Shown here: positions 1-6,977 of the stretch, in pieces
Layout: each line of letters opens with the position of its first letter
Numbering within the stretch: position 1 is the first letter of the stretch
Source of the DNA: Rhodoferax sp.
Lineage (GTDB): Bacteria; Pseudomonadota; Gammaproteobacteria; Burkholderiales; Burkholderiaceae_C
Assembly: GCF_030653815.1 (NCBI RefSeq)
Contig: NZ_JAURYQ010000006.1
Coordinates: 1-64,000 of the forward strand
DNA: 64,000 nt
Direction of reading: 5' to 3'
Program-made: the position numbers and the translations under genes
The notes under the pieces: generated by a model
Told to the model about the DNA's origin: nothing
What the model saw: the letters and a program-made list of their open reading frames with translations, nothing else
The model's database searches: none

Positions 1-360
1 CACATTGTTGTCGAGCAGGCTCGCCCAGCGCGCCATGGCGTCCGGCGCCGGGCTGTCGATCGGGGTGGGGTATTCCACCCCCGCGTTGTTGACCAGCACA
101 TCCACCCTGCCCCATTGGCTTTGCAGGCGGGTGGCCAGCGCGGCCACCTGCGCGTCGTCGCCCAGGTCACATACGGCCGTCGTCACCTCGGCGTGGCCAG
201 CCAGCGAATCGGCGAGCGCTTGCAGTGGTGCCGCAACCCGGTCCAGCAGCAGCAGGCGCACACCCTGCGCGGCAAAGGCCTGGGCCAGTCCCTGGCCAAT
301 GCCGCCCGCGGCTCCGGTGAGCACCACCGTTTTGCCTTGCAAGGCGTAGCTGGATTTCAA
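1..360 (-). CDS. Short-chain dehydrogenase/reductase, N-terminal part (cut by window edge)
   Basis: The visible 120 residues are the N-terminal half of a classical SDR oxidoreductase, an NAD(P)-dependent enzyme with a Rossmann fold. The nucleotide-binding glycine motif TGAAGGIG is at residues 15-22 and the NNAG motif at 91-94. The catalytic Ser/Tyr/Lys region lies beyond the window, so the substrate cannot be guessed. The likely start is a TTG directly after the stop of the upstream desaturase gene, one base between them; no in-frame ATG or GTG gives a better start. The tight junction makes it the third gene of the operon behind the riboswitch at about 2.6 kb. Confidence 0.8.
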   Translation of the reverse strand, partial: MKSSYALQGKTVVLTGAAGGIGQGLAQAFAAQGVRLLLLDRVAAPLQALADSLAGHAEVTTAVCDLGDDAQVAALATRLQSQWGRVDVLVNNAGVEYPTPIDSPAPDAMARWASLLDNNV

Positions 361-361
361 C

Positions 362-1375
362 TCACACCGCCGTCAGAAAAGACACACCGACCGCACCCAG
401 AAAACCATCGGCACGCCCGGGGGTACCGGGCGCCTGCACCTGGCCGTAGTCGCTGGCCAGCACGCGCTTGACGCGGTTGATGTGAAAGCTGCGCAGCAAC
501 TCACGCACCGGCGTCACCTGGGCGTAGTCGTCTGCATACAACTCGCGGTGGAACGCCGGCAAGCGGTGCCAGGGCGCCGTGGGACGCTCATGGTGCGCGT
601 TGTGGTAACCAAAGTTCAACCACAGCAGGTTGAGCCAGGGGTGGTTCAGGCCCACCACATTGCTGAAGGTATTGGCTTGCTCGTAGGCGCGGTCACGCAG
701 TTTGTCGTCCGGAATCGGTTTGTCGTCCAGGATCGGATAGGCGTCGTAGGTGTGTTGAAAACAATCGGCAAAACGCAGCACCGTGACAAACACCAGATAG
801 GCCAGAAAGTAAAGCAGCAGAGCCTTGGGTGACCACCAGCCCAGCAAGGCAAAGGCACTCAGTCGGACGACAGCCACACCCAGAATACGGCCTCTGGCGG
901 CGTGCTTGCGCTCATCCCGAAACGGCAGCGCCAGCACAAAGGCGCGCATTAAAAATTCAACTGCCGGAAAGTAGGCCCACTCCAGCGCCAGCACCGTGTT
1001 GCGAAACCAGCTTGGCGCGCGCAACAAAAATCCACGGACATCGAACGTCATGACGTCGGCGCGCTCCACATGGTGGCGCATGTGCTTGCGCCGCATGTCG
1101 GCAAAACTGGCGTAACAGCTGCCGTTGACCCAGCTCATCAAGTTACCCCAGCGCTCGTTGGCCGCTGCGCTCTTGAAGATGGCGTTGTGGGCGAACTCAT
1201 GAATGAAATAGGCTGACCAGACCAGGGTTTGCGCCACCAGCGCCAGGCCCAGCGCATTGAGTGCCCAGGAGGCAGACCCCAGCAGGGCCACGCCGGCCCC
1301 GTAGCCCAACAAAGTAAATGCCAGTGCCGCCACGTTGGGCCACACACCATCTGGGTAACGAAAAATTTGCGCCAT
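362..1375 (-). CDS. Membrane fatty-acid-desaturase-family di-iron enzyme
   Basis: The 337-residue protein belongs to the membrane desaturase/hydroxylase superfamily, which uses a histidine-bound di-iron centre and O2 to desaturate or hydroxylate lipids or small molecules. Three histidine boxes are visible: HEFAH, HMRHH and HNAHH, the last near the C-terminus. Several hydrophobic segments surround them. The ATG at 1375 has a good Shine-Dalgarno (AAGAGGTG, about 4 bases upstream). It starts 83 bases after the ABC binding-protein gene, and the SDR follows one base after its stop, so the three genes are probably one transcript. The substrate is unknown. The link to a guanidine-type riboswitch is unusual and leaves open a non-lipid substrate. 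Confidence 0.8.
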   Translation of the reverse strand: MAQIFRYPDGVWPNVAALAFTLLGYGAGVALLGSASWALNALGLALVAQTLVWSAYFIHEFAHNAIFKSAAANERWGNLMSWVNGSCYASFADMRRKHMRHHVERADVMTFDVRGFLLRAPSWFRNTVLALEWAYFPAVEFLMRAFVLALPFRDERKHAARGRILGVAVVRLSAFALLGWWSPKALLLYFLAYLVFVTVLRFADCFQHTYDAYPILDDKPIPDDKLRDRAYEQANTFSNVVGLNHPWLNLLWLNFGYHNAHHERPTAPWHRLPAFHRELYADDYAQVTPVRELLRSFHINRVKRVLASDYGQVQAPGTPGRADGFLGAVGVSFLTAV

Positions 1376-1458
1376 CACACACCTCTTGAACAAAACATCA
1401 GGGGCTGCAGAACGCCATGGGGCCTGCCCAATGGCTCTGCAACACGTCAAACCAAAGC

Positions 1459-2496
1459 TTATTTCTTGGTCAATGCGGTGACAAATTGCGCGTCAAAGGT
1501 GGACTCCGCCGCCGGAATGGCCTTGATCTGACCCTTGGCCTTGAGCAGTTCGCCAATGATCTCGCCGCTGGCGTAGTAAGAGGTGGTTTCCTTGGCCTTC
1601 ATGAAGGCTTTGGGCATCTCGGCCAAGGGAATGTTGTACACCCCCGAGAGCTGCTCCTTGACTTCCTTGGCAGACACACCCATGAACTTGCCAATGATCT
1701 TGGCGGCGTCATCCGGCTTGGCTTTCATGTAGGCCACGCCATCCAGGTAGGCCTTGATGATGCCGGTGATCTCGGTGGGTTTGGCCTTGATGACCTTTTC
1801 GTCAAACACCATCACGTCGGCGATCAGACCCGGCGCGTTTTTGGACGAAAACACCACCTTGAATTTGTTGCCGCCGCCCTGGCCCAGAATCTGCGACAGG
1901 CTGGGCTCATAGGTCACGCCAATCGGCAACTGGCCGGAGGCCATGGCAGCCGGCACAGCCTCAGGCGTCATGCTCACGGGAACAATATCCTTGTCGGTCA
2001 TGCCATTGGTTTTGAGTGCGTACGACAACAAGAAGTCAGACGGCGAGAGCGGATTGAAGCCGACTTTTTTGCCCTTGAAATCTTTCACGGTCTTGATGCT
2101 GGCGTCGGCCACGATGGCATCACCGCCGTTGGAGTAGTCGATGGGCATGACCACCTTTTGCGCGTTGCCAGAAGCCACCTGCCCCACCACCTGGTCATAA
2201 GTCAAATGGCCGCCATCAACGGCACCCGAGGCAATGGCTGAGGGGATCAGTGCCGGGTCGTTGAACACCTGCAGTGAAACTTTCAGGTTGTATTTTTTGT
2301 ACAGGTCGAGTGCTTCCGCCACGTAAAACGGGCCGTAGCCGATCCAGACCACGGTGCCGAGTTTCATGGTGGTGGGGCCGGCGGCAAAACTTGACGCAGC
2401 AGCCAGGGACACAGCCAAACCCAGGGCGGGTTTGAACAGGCGGCTCAACAAAGACGATGTGCCGACGGCAGGGGTGGAAAAACTTGGTGAACGCAT
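1459..2496 (-). CDS. NMT1/SsuA-type ABC transporter substrate-binding protein
   Basis: This 345-residue periplasmic binding protein belongs to the family that serves nitrate, sulfonate, taurine and thiamine-precursor ABC importers. A long signal peptide (about residues 1-40, cleavage near SFAAG) precedes the mature start, where the text VVWIGYGPFYVAE is typical of the family. The ATG at 2496 follows a good ribosome-binding site (CCAGGAGC). An upstream in-frame ATG would lie inside the leader and is less likely. No permease or ATPase gene follows in the window, so the partners must be elsewhere. Members of this family behind guanidine-I riboswitches are associated with guanidine or urea-type nitrogen uptake; that substrate is inferred from the leader, not the protein. 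Confidence 0.82.
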   Translation of the reverse strand: MRSPSFSTPAVGTSSLLSRLFKPALGLAVSLAAASSFAAGPTTMKLGTVVWIGYGPFYVAEALDLYKKYNLKVSLQVFNDPALIPSAIASGAVDGGHLTYDQVVGQVASGNAQKVVMPIDYSNGGDAIVADASIKTVKDFKGKKVGFNPLSPSDFLLSYALKTNGMTDKDIVPVSMTPEAVPAAMASGQLPIGVTYEPSLSQILGQGGGNKFKVVFSSKNAPGLIADVMVFDEKVIKAKPTEITGIIKAYLDGVAYMKAKPDDAAKIIGKFMGVSAKEVKEQLSGVYNIPLAEMPKAFMKAKETTSYYASGEIIGELLKAKGQIKAIPAAESTFDAQFVTALTKK

Positions 2497-2514
2497 GACA
2501 AAGCTCCTGGAGTG

Positions 2515-2550
2515 AAAAAAAGGCGCAGGAAGAGACGATCTGTACATCGT
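2515..2550 (-). promoter_or_regulatory. Possible riboswitch expression platform (hairpin plus U-tract)
   Basis: Just after the riboswitch core the transcript can fold GAGAACGAT against ATCGTCTC around a GTACAG loop, with one bulged base. About 10 bases further on there is a run of seven U residues, 18 bases before the start codon of the binding-protein gene. This resembles an imperfect intrinsic terminator that could compete with the riboswitch, which would suit a ligand-ON switch. The gap between hairpin and U-tract is longer than usual, so translational control is also possible. Confidence 0.45.
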
Positions 2551-2660
2551 TCTCCCGGGCTTTTATCCCTCCGTGGAGCCTCTTGCGAGGCCGGAGCACT
2601 CTCGGACCAGACATCGTGCGAACGCAATATTCGCCAACCGGAACCCTAGTGCCCCTACGC
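2545..2660 (-). ncRNA. ykkC-type guanidine-I riboswitch
   Basis: Reading the minus strand, the three conserved blocks of the ykkC/guanidine-I aptamer appear in order: CACTAGGGTTCCGG (about 2651-2638), GTCTGGTCCGAGAG (2612-2599), and ACGGAGGGATAAAAGCCCGG (2574-2555) followed by GAGA. The middle block is flanked by arms able to form hairpins, as in the family. This class binds guanidinium and turns on genes for guanidine export or catabolism; related ykkC subtypes bind ppGpp, PRPP or nucleoside diphosphates. The downstream NMT1-type binding protein favours the guanidine subtype. The aptamer ends about 50 bases before the start codon. Confidence 0.9.
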
Positions 2661-2667
2661 TAAAGCG

Positions 2668-2687
2668 TTTGTGCATCCGTGCACAAA
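2668..2687 (-). other. 8-bp hairpin at the 5' end of the riboswitch leader
   Basis: TTTGTGCA and TGCACAAA form a perfect 8-bp stem with a 4-base loop. It lies between the predicted sigma-54 start site (near 2701) and the aptamer, so it would be the first structure in the transcript. It may stabilise the 5' end. Confidence 0.5.
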
Positions 2688-2711
2688 TCACCCTTCTTGC
2701 CTTCAGTATTT

Positions 2712-2727
2712 AGCAAAACACGTGCCA
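2712..2727 (-). promoter_or_regulatory. Sigma-54 (RpoN) promoter for the riboswitch operon
   Basis: The minus strand reads TGGCACGTGTTTTGCT, which fits the -24/-12 consensus TGGCAC-R-N4-TTGC-W at every fixed position with correct spacing. Transcription would begin near 2701, about 40 bases before the riboswitch core. Sigma-54 promoters need an enhancer-binding activator, and NtrC-like sites occur 95-135 bases upstream. This points to nitrogen control of the operon. Confidence 0.75.
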
Positions 2728-2796
2728 TCTTTTTTGGTTCGAATATCTGAAAGTTTGCGACATCACGCGCCACGCCGTACCTTGCTGCCTTTATTT

Positions 2797-2834
2797 TGGG
2801 ATGAAATGGTGCAGCCCTGCGTGTATTTGGTGCA
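2797..2834. promoter_or_regulatory. Tandem NtrC-like enhancer sites
   Basis: Plus-strand 2818-2834 reads TGCGTGTATTTGGTGCA, close to the 17-base NtrC dyad (TGC...GGTGCA). A second element at 2797-2813 ends in the same TGGTGCA half-site but has a poorer left half. Their distance from the predicted sigma-54 start, roughly -97 to -133, is normal for NtrC enhancers. The match is by eye and the second site is weak. Confidence 0.5.
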
Positions 2835-3000
2835 CTGCCATGGCGGCCGGCAGCACGCTTGACCAAAGAACACAAAGCAGACCGGAAAGAGCAAACTTCC
2901 TTCGCTAGAATGAATAAGGGTTTACCCTAGGTATTAAAGGCAATGCGTTGAAGCCCGGGTCATTTCCGAGCAACAGAATTTTTCAAGAAATGAGTTTCAA
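2835..3000. other. Intergenic region upstream of the transcarboxylase genes
   Basis: This stretch separates the divergent operons. I see no gene in it. A small dyad, AATA-x2-GGGT-tt-ACCC-x4-TATT around 2913-2935, could be an operator, and TAGAAT at 2906-2911 could serve as a -10 box, but no convincing -35 is present. A weak Shine-Dalgarno-like GAAATGAG precedes the TTG start at 3001. Confidence 0.35.
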
Positions 3001-4500
3001 TTGACCAAGACCATCGACATCACCGAGTTGTGCCTGCGCGATGCGCACCAGAGCCTGCTGGCCACCCGCATGGCGCTGGAAGACATGGTGCCGGCTTGCG
3101 CCGACATCGACCAGGCGGGCTACTGGTCGGTGGAGTGCTGGGGCGGCGCCACCTTTGACGCCTGCATCCGTTTTCTGAACGAAGACCCGTGGGAGCGGCT
3201 GCGCACCTTTCGCGCCCTGCTGCCCAATTCGCGCCTGCAAATGTTGTTGCGCGGCCAGAACCTGCTGGGTTACCGCCATTACGAAGACGGTGTGGTGGAC
3301 CGCTTTGTCGACAAGGCCGCCGAGAACGGCATGGATGTCTTTCGTGTCTTTGATGCGCTCAACGACATCCGCAACATCCGCCACTCGGTGCTGGCCGTGC
3401 GCCGCAACGGCAAACACGCCCAGGGCACCATCTGTTACACCGTCAGCCCACTGCACACCACAGAAACCTTTGTCGAGATGGCCGAGCGCCTGGTCGAACT
3501 GGGCTGCGACTCGATCTGCCTGAAAGACATGGCGGCCCTGCTCAAGCCACAGGCCGCCTACGACATCGTCAAGGGCATCAAGACCCGTTGCGGCGAGGGC
3601 GTGCGTGTGCATGTGCATACCCATGCCACCACCGGCGTCACGCTGGTGTCCTTGATGAAGGCCATCGAGGCCGGTGCCGACGGTGTCGATACCGCCATCA
3701 GTTCCCTGAGCCTGGGCCCCGGCCATAACCCGACCGAAAGCCTGGTCGCCATGCTGGACGGCACCGGCTACCAGACCCAGCTCAACAAGGACTGCCTGCA
3801 CCGCATCAAGGATCATTTCGCCGCCGTGCGGCCGCGTTACCAAGCCTTCATGTCCAACATCTACGGGGTCGAGACCGACATCTTTGACAGCCAGATTCCG
3901 GGTGGCATGATTTCCAACATGGAAAGCCAGCTCAAGCAGCAAAACGCCGGCGACCGCATCAACGAGGTGTTCATCGAGGTGCCGCGGGTGCGCGAAGACG
4001 CCGGCTTTCCGCCGCTGGTCACGCCGTCGAGCCAGATTGTGGGCACCCAGGCGGTGTTCAATGTGCTGATGGGGCGCTACAAGGTGATGTCGAGCGAGTT
4101 TGCCGACCTGATGCTGGGCTTCTACGGCAAGACCCCGGGCGAGCGTGACCCTGACGTACTGGCCATGGCCGCAGCACAAGCGCACAAACCCGCCATCGAG
4201 GTCCGCCCCGCCGACCTGCTGCAACCCGAGTGGGAGAGTCTGCAAACGGCGGCCAGCACCCTGTCCGGCGCCAATGGCAGCGAAGAAGACGTGTTGACCT
4301 ACGCCATGTTTCCGCAGGTGGCGGCGGCTTTTTTTGAGAAACGCGCGCAAGGGCCGCTCAAGCTCGGACGCGAGCCAAAGGCGATTGACCCAGCCGCAGC
4401 CCCGGGTTCAGCACCCACCTCCATCCAGGCGCCGGTCACCTACGACGTCAAGCTCAACGGCCGCTCACACCGGGTCTCTGTGACCCCCATCGCGCCATAA
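3001..4500 (+). CDS. Transcarboxylase 5S-type / oxaloacetate decarboxylase alpha carboxyltransferase
   Basis: The 499-residue protein is a biotin-dependent carboxyltransferase of the OadA/pyruvate carboxylase CT family, which moves CO2 between carboxybiotin and pyruvate/oxaloacetate. Visible hallmarks are LRDAHQSLLATR near residue 12, the lysine-containing CLKDMAALLKP, and the metal-ligand HVHTHATTG. Unlike classical OadA it ends without a biotinyl domain; the biotin carrier is a separate gene downstream. The start is TTG, because the nearest upstream ATG runs into a stop. With the next three genes it matches a soluble methylmalonyl-CoA:pyruvate transcarboxylase. A Na+-pump decarboxylase is less likely because no membrane beta subunit is present. 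Confidence 0.85.
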   Translation: MTKTIDITELCLRDAHQSLLATRMALEDMVPACADIDQAGYWSVECWGGATFDACIRFLNEDPWERLRTFRALLPNSRLQMLLRGQNLLGYRHYEDGVVDRFVDKAAENGMDVFRVFDALNDIRNIRHSVLAVRRNGKHAQGTICYTVSPLHTTETFVEMAERLVELGCDSICLKDMAALLKPQAAYDIVKGIKTRCGEGVRVHVHTHATTGVTLVSLMKAIEAGADGVDTAISSLSLGPGHNPTESLVAMLDGTGYQTQLNKDCLHRIKDHFAAVRPRYQAFMSNIYGVETDIFDSQIPGGMISNMESQLKQQNAGDRINEVFIEVPRVREDAGFPPLVTPSSQIVGTQAVFNVLMGRYKVMSSEFADLMLGFYGKTPGERDPDVLAMAAAQAHKPAIEVRPADLLQPEWESLQTAASTLSGANGSEEDVLTYAMFPQVAAAFFEKRAQGPLKLGREPKAIDPAAAPGSAPTSIQAPVTYDVKLNGRSHRVSVTPIAP

Positions 4501-4512
4501 ACAGGACACACC

Positions 4513-6060
4513 ATGACGGTCATGCAGCAAAAAATTGACGAACTTCATCGTCGCCAGCAAGCCGCTTACCTCGGTGGCGGCGCCGACAAACAGGACAAAC
4601 AGCGCCAGGGCGGCCGCCTCACGGCCCGCGAACGCGTCGCAGCCTTGGTCGACGAAGGCAGCTTTGACGAGGTGGGACTGTTTGTCACCCACCATGCTTC
4701 ATCCTTTGGCATGCAGGGCAAAAACCTGCCGGCCGATGGCGTGGTCACCGGGGCCGCGTCGGTGCACGGGCGCCTGGTGCACCTGGCCAGCCAGGACTTC
4801 ACGGTAGCCGGCGGCTCGGCGGGTGAAATGCATTCAATCAAGGTCGCCGACATCATGAAAGAGTCGCTGCGGACCGGCTCGCCCTTTGTGTTCATCAATG
4901 ACTCGGGTGGCGCGCGGGTGCAGGAAGGCATTGGTTCGCTGTCGGGTTATGGCAGGGTGTTTCATGCCAATGTGCTGCTGTCGGGTGCGGTGCCACAAAT
5001 CTCATTGATTTGCGGTCCCTGTGCCGGTGGTGCCGCCTACAGCCCGGCGCTGACCGACTTCATCATCCAGACGCGCCAGGCGCAGATGTTCATCACCGGG
5101 CCGCAAGTCATCAAGCAGGTCACCGGCGAAGACGTCACGGCTGAAGAACTTGGCGGTGCCGAGGCCCACATGGTGCACTCGGGCGTGATCCATTTCATTG
5201 CCGACGATGACTTGCACGCCATTGCGCTGTGCCACAAACTGCTCAGCTTCCTGCCGGCCAACAACCTGGAAGATCCACCGCAGACCGAGGGCGACCGCTC
5301 AGTGGAAGCCAACCCGGCGCTGGAAAACATCCTGCCCGACGAATCCAAAAAGGGCTACGACATGCGCGCCGTGATCGAGTCGATTGTCGACTTTGGCGAT
5401 TTCTTTGAAGTTCAGGCCGGCCACGCCATGAACATCGTGGTGGGTTTTGCGCGCATTTGTGGCGGCTCGGTCGGCATCATTGCCAACCAACCCTCGGTGC
5501 TGGCTGGCGCACTCGACATCAATGCGTCCAGCAAGGCGGCGCGTTTCATCCGTTTCTGCAACGCTTTCAACATCCCGCTCGTCACGCTGGTCGATGTGCC
5601 CGGCTTCATGCCCGGCGTGCAGCAGGAATACGGCGGCATCATTCGCCATGGTGCCAAGCTGCTGTTTGCCTACGCGGCAGCCACCGTGCCCAAGATCACC
5701 GTGATCCTGCGCAAAAGTTATGACGGCGCCTACCTCGCCATGTGTGGCAAGGACCTCGACGCCGACCGGGTCTTTGCCTGGCCCACGGCCGAGATTGCGG
5801 TGATGGGGGCCGAGGGTGCCGCAGAAATCGTTTTCCGCAAGGAAATCGCCGAAGCAGCCGACCCGGCCCAGCGCCGCGCGGAACTGATCCAGAACTACCG
5901 CGACACCTTCTCCAACCCCTATGTGGCGGCCGAACAGCGGCTGGTGGACTCGGTGATCGAGCCCAAGGACACGCGGCGCCACATCGCCCAGGCGCTGGAA
6001 TACCTGAAGATCAAGCGGGTGCCACGGCCGCACAAAAAACACGGGCTTTCGCCCCTCTAG
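4513..6060 (+). CDS. Methylmalonyl-CoA carboxyltransferase 12S / acyl-CoA carboxylase beta subunit
   Basis: The 515-residue protein has the two-domain carboxyltransferase fold of propionyl-CoA carboxylase beta, methylmalonyl-CoA decarboxylase alpha and transcarboxylase 12S. These subunits exchange CO2 between biotin and propionyl-CoA/methylmalonyl-CoA. Recognisable pieces include INDSGGARVQEGIGSLSGYG in the N-terminal half, CGPCAGGAAYSPALTDF, and LVDVPGFMPGVQQEYGGIIR in the C-terminal half. It starts 12 bases after the 5S-type gene. No biotin carboxylase gene accompanies it, which argues against an ATP-dependent carboxylase and for a transcarboxylase or decarboxylase role. Confidence 0.88.
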   Translation: MTVMQQKIDELHRRQQAAYLGGGADKQDKQRQGGRLTARERVAALVDEGSFDEVGLFVTHHASSFGMQGKNLPADGVVTGAASVHGRLVHLASQDFTVAGGSAGEMHSIKVADIMKESLRTGSPFVFINDSGGARVQEGIGSLSGYGRVFHANVLLSGAVPQISLICGPCAGGAAYSPALTDFIIQTRQAQMFITGPQVIKQVTGEDVTAEELGGAEAHMVHSGVIHFIADDDLHAIALCHKLLSFLPANNLEDPPQTEGDRSVEANPALENILPDESKKGYDMRAVIESIVDFGDFFEVQAGHAMNIVVGFARICGGSVGIIANQPSVLAGALDINASSKAARFIRFCNAFNIPLVTLVDVPGFMPGVQQEYGGIIRHGAKLLFAYAAATVPKITVILRKSYDGAYLAMCGKDLDADRVFAWPTAEIAVMGAEGAAEIVFRKEIAEAADPAQRRAELIQNYRDTFSNPYVAAEQRLVDSVIEPKDTRRHIAQALEYLKIKRVPRPHKKHGLSPL

Positions 6061-6070
6061 AAAGCCCGCC

Positions 6071-6340
6071 ATGCAAGCGCAAGACAAGGAAACACTGGCC
6101 ATGATCGCGCAACTGCGCGAGGAATTGACCGCACTCAAAGACCGCGTCAACGTGCTGGAGCGCCAGGCGGCCAAAGCAGCGACGGCCGCGCCAAGCGAAG
6201 AAGACATGCTGGCCATTTCCGCTGCCGTGGCGGCCTTTTTAGGAGTCCGTGCCCGTATCCGCCAGGTGCGCCTGGTGCATTCCAGCGCCTGGGCCCAAGT
6301 TGGCCGCATGGGCACCCACGCATCGCACCATACCCATTGA
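6071..6340 (+). CDS. Small accessory subunit of the carboxyltransferase complex
   Basis: This 89-residue protein has an N-terminal stretch that looks like a short coiled coil (residues 8-37). A C-terminal half, AISAAVAAFLGVRARIRQVR followed by a W and GR, resembles the C-terminal domain of OadG/MmdD-type delta and epsilon subunits. Those subunits help assemble Na+-pumping decarboxylases and carry a membrane helix; none is seen here, which suits a soluble complex. The His-rich tail (THASHHTH) is unusual. Translation could also start at 6101, which has an AAGGA upstream. The function as an assembly subunit is inferred from position and weak similarity. Confidence 0.6.
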   Translation: MQAQDKETLAMIAQLREELTALKDRVNVLERQAAKAATAAPSEEDMLAISAAVAAFLGVRARIRQVRLVHSSAWAQVGRMGTHASHHTH

Positions 6341-6351
6341 ACGGAACTACT

Positions 6352-6756
6352 GTGAAACTACGCATCACCCTGGACGACAAGACCTTCGAAGTGGAGGTCG
6401 AAGTGGCCGAAGCCGACCATGCCAGCCTGCCCCCGGCTTACCCGGTGGGCTCGGCGCGGCTGACCGGCAGTGCCGCTGCCGGTGCCGGTGCCCCCGCAGG
6501 CGCTTCATCGAGCGCTGGCCATCCGCCGGCCGTGGCGGATGAGGGCAAAGCCTGCCGCAGCCCGGTGTCCGGCGTGGTGGTCAAGGTGGTGGCAGCAGCC
6601 GGTGCCAGCATCAACGCCGGCGACTCCATCCTGATTCTGGAAGCCATGAAGATGGAAACCAACATCACCGCCCCGGTCTCGGGCGTGATCGCCGAGATCA
6701 AGGTGGCCCAGGGTGACCGGGTGCAGACCGGAGACGTGCTGGTTGAGTTTATTTGA
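6352..6756 (+). CDS. Biotin carboxyl carrier protein (transcarboxylase 1.3S-like)
   Basis: The 134-residue protein carries the covalently bound biotin that shuttles CO2 between the two carboxyltransferase subunits. The biotinylation motif EAMKME is clear, with the target lysine at about residue 100. It is preceded by an Ala/Gly/Pro-rich linker (about residues 35-60), usual for swinging-arm carriers. I prefer the GTG at 6352, which gives MKLRITLDDKTFEVEVEV as in related proteins. A TTG at 6337 overlapping the previous stop is the alternative. It closes the four-gene set. Confidence 0.85.
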   Translation: MKLRITLDDKTFEVEVEVAEADHASLPPAYPVGSARLTGSAAAGAGAPAGASSSAGHPPAVADEGKACRSPVSGVVVKVVAAAGASINAGDSILILEAMKMETNITAPVSGVIAEIKVAQGDRVQTGDVLVEFI

Positions 6757-6977
6757 GCTGGTCCGGGGGGCAGACGGAATGTTAGTGCAACATCCTTGCT
6801 TTTGAAGAATGCATGGGTTGGTGATGACTTGACAAACAGGAAAAGTGGCGTGTGATTGACTACTTTTGGCAGGCTGAATGTGCGTTGCCATACAGACCAT
6901 TTTTTTTGAGTAAGTCAGAATCAGGCGAGCGCAAGGCAGTCTCGGCGACGTGTTGGACTGCGAAAAAGAACCTCTCC

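Noticed and set aside
5..349. Plus-strand frame at the left edge
   Set aside because: The minus strand encodes an SDR with the glycine motif and NNAG; the plus frame is its shadow.
2660..2875. Short frames on both strands between the riboswitch and the transcarboxylase operon
   Set aside because: They overlap the sigma-54 promoter and NtrC-like sites and have no ribosome-binding site or similarity.
2983..4350. Long minus-strand open frame (about 455 codons) opposite the 5S-type gene
   Set aside because: It is rich in His, Gly, Val and Gln, has no family features and lies exactly opposite a well-supported gene. Such antisense frames are expected in high-GC DNA.
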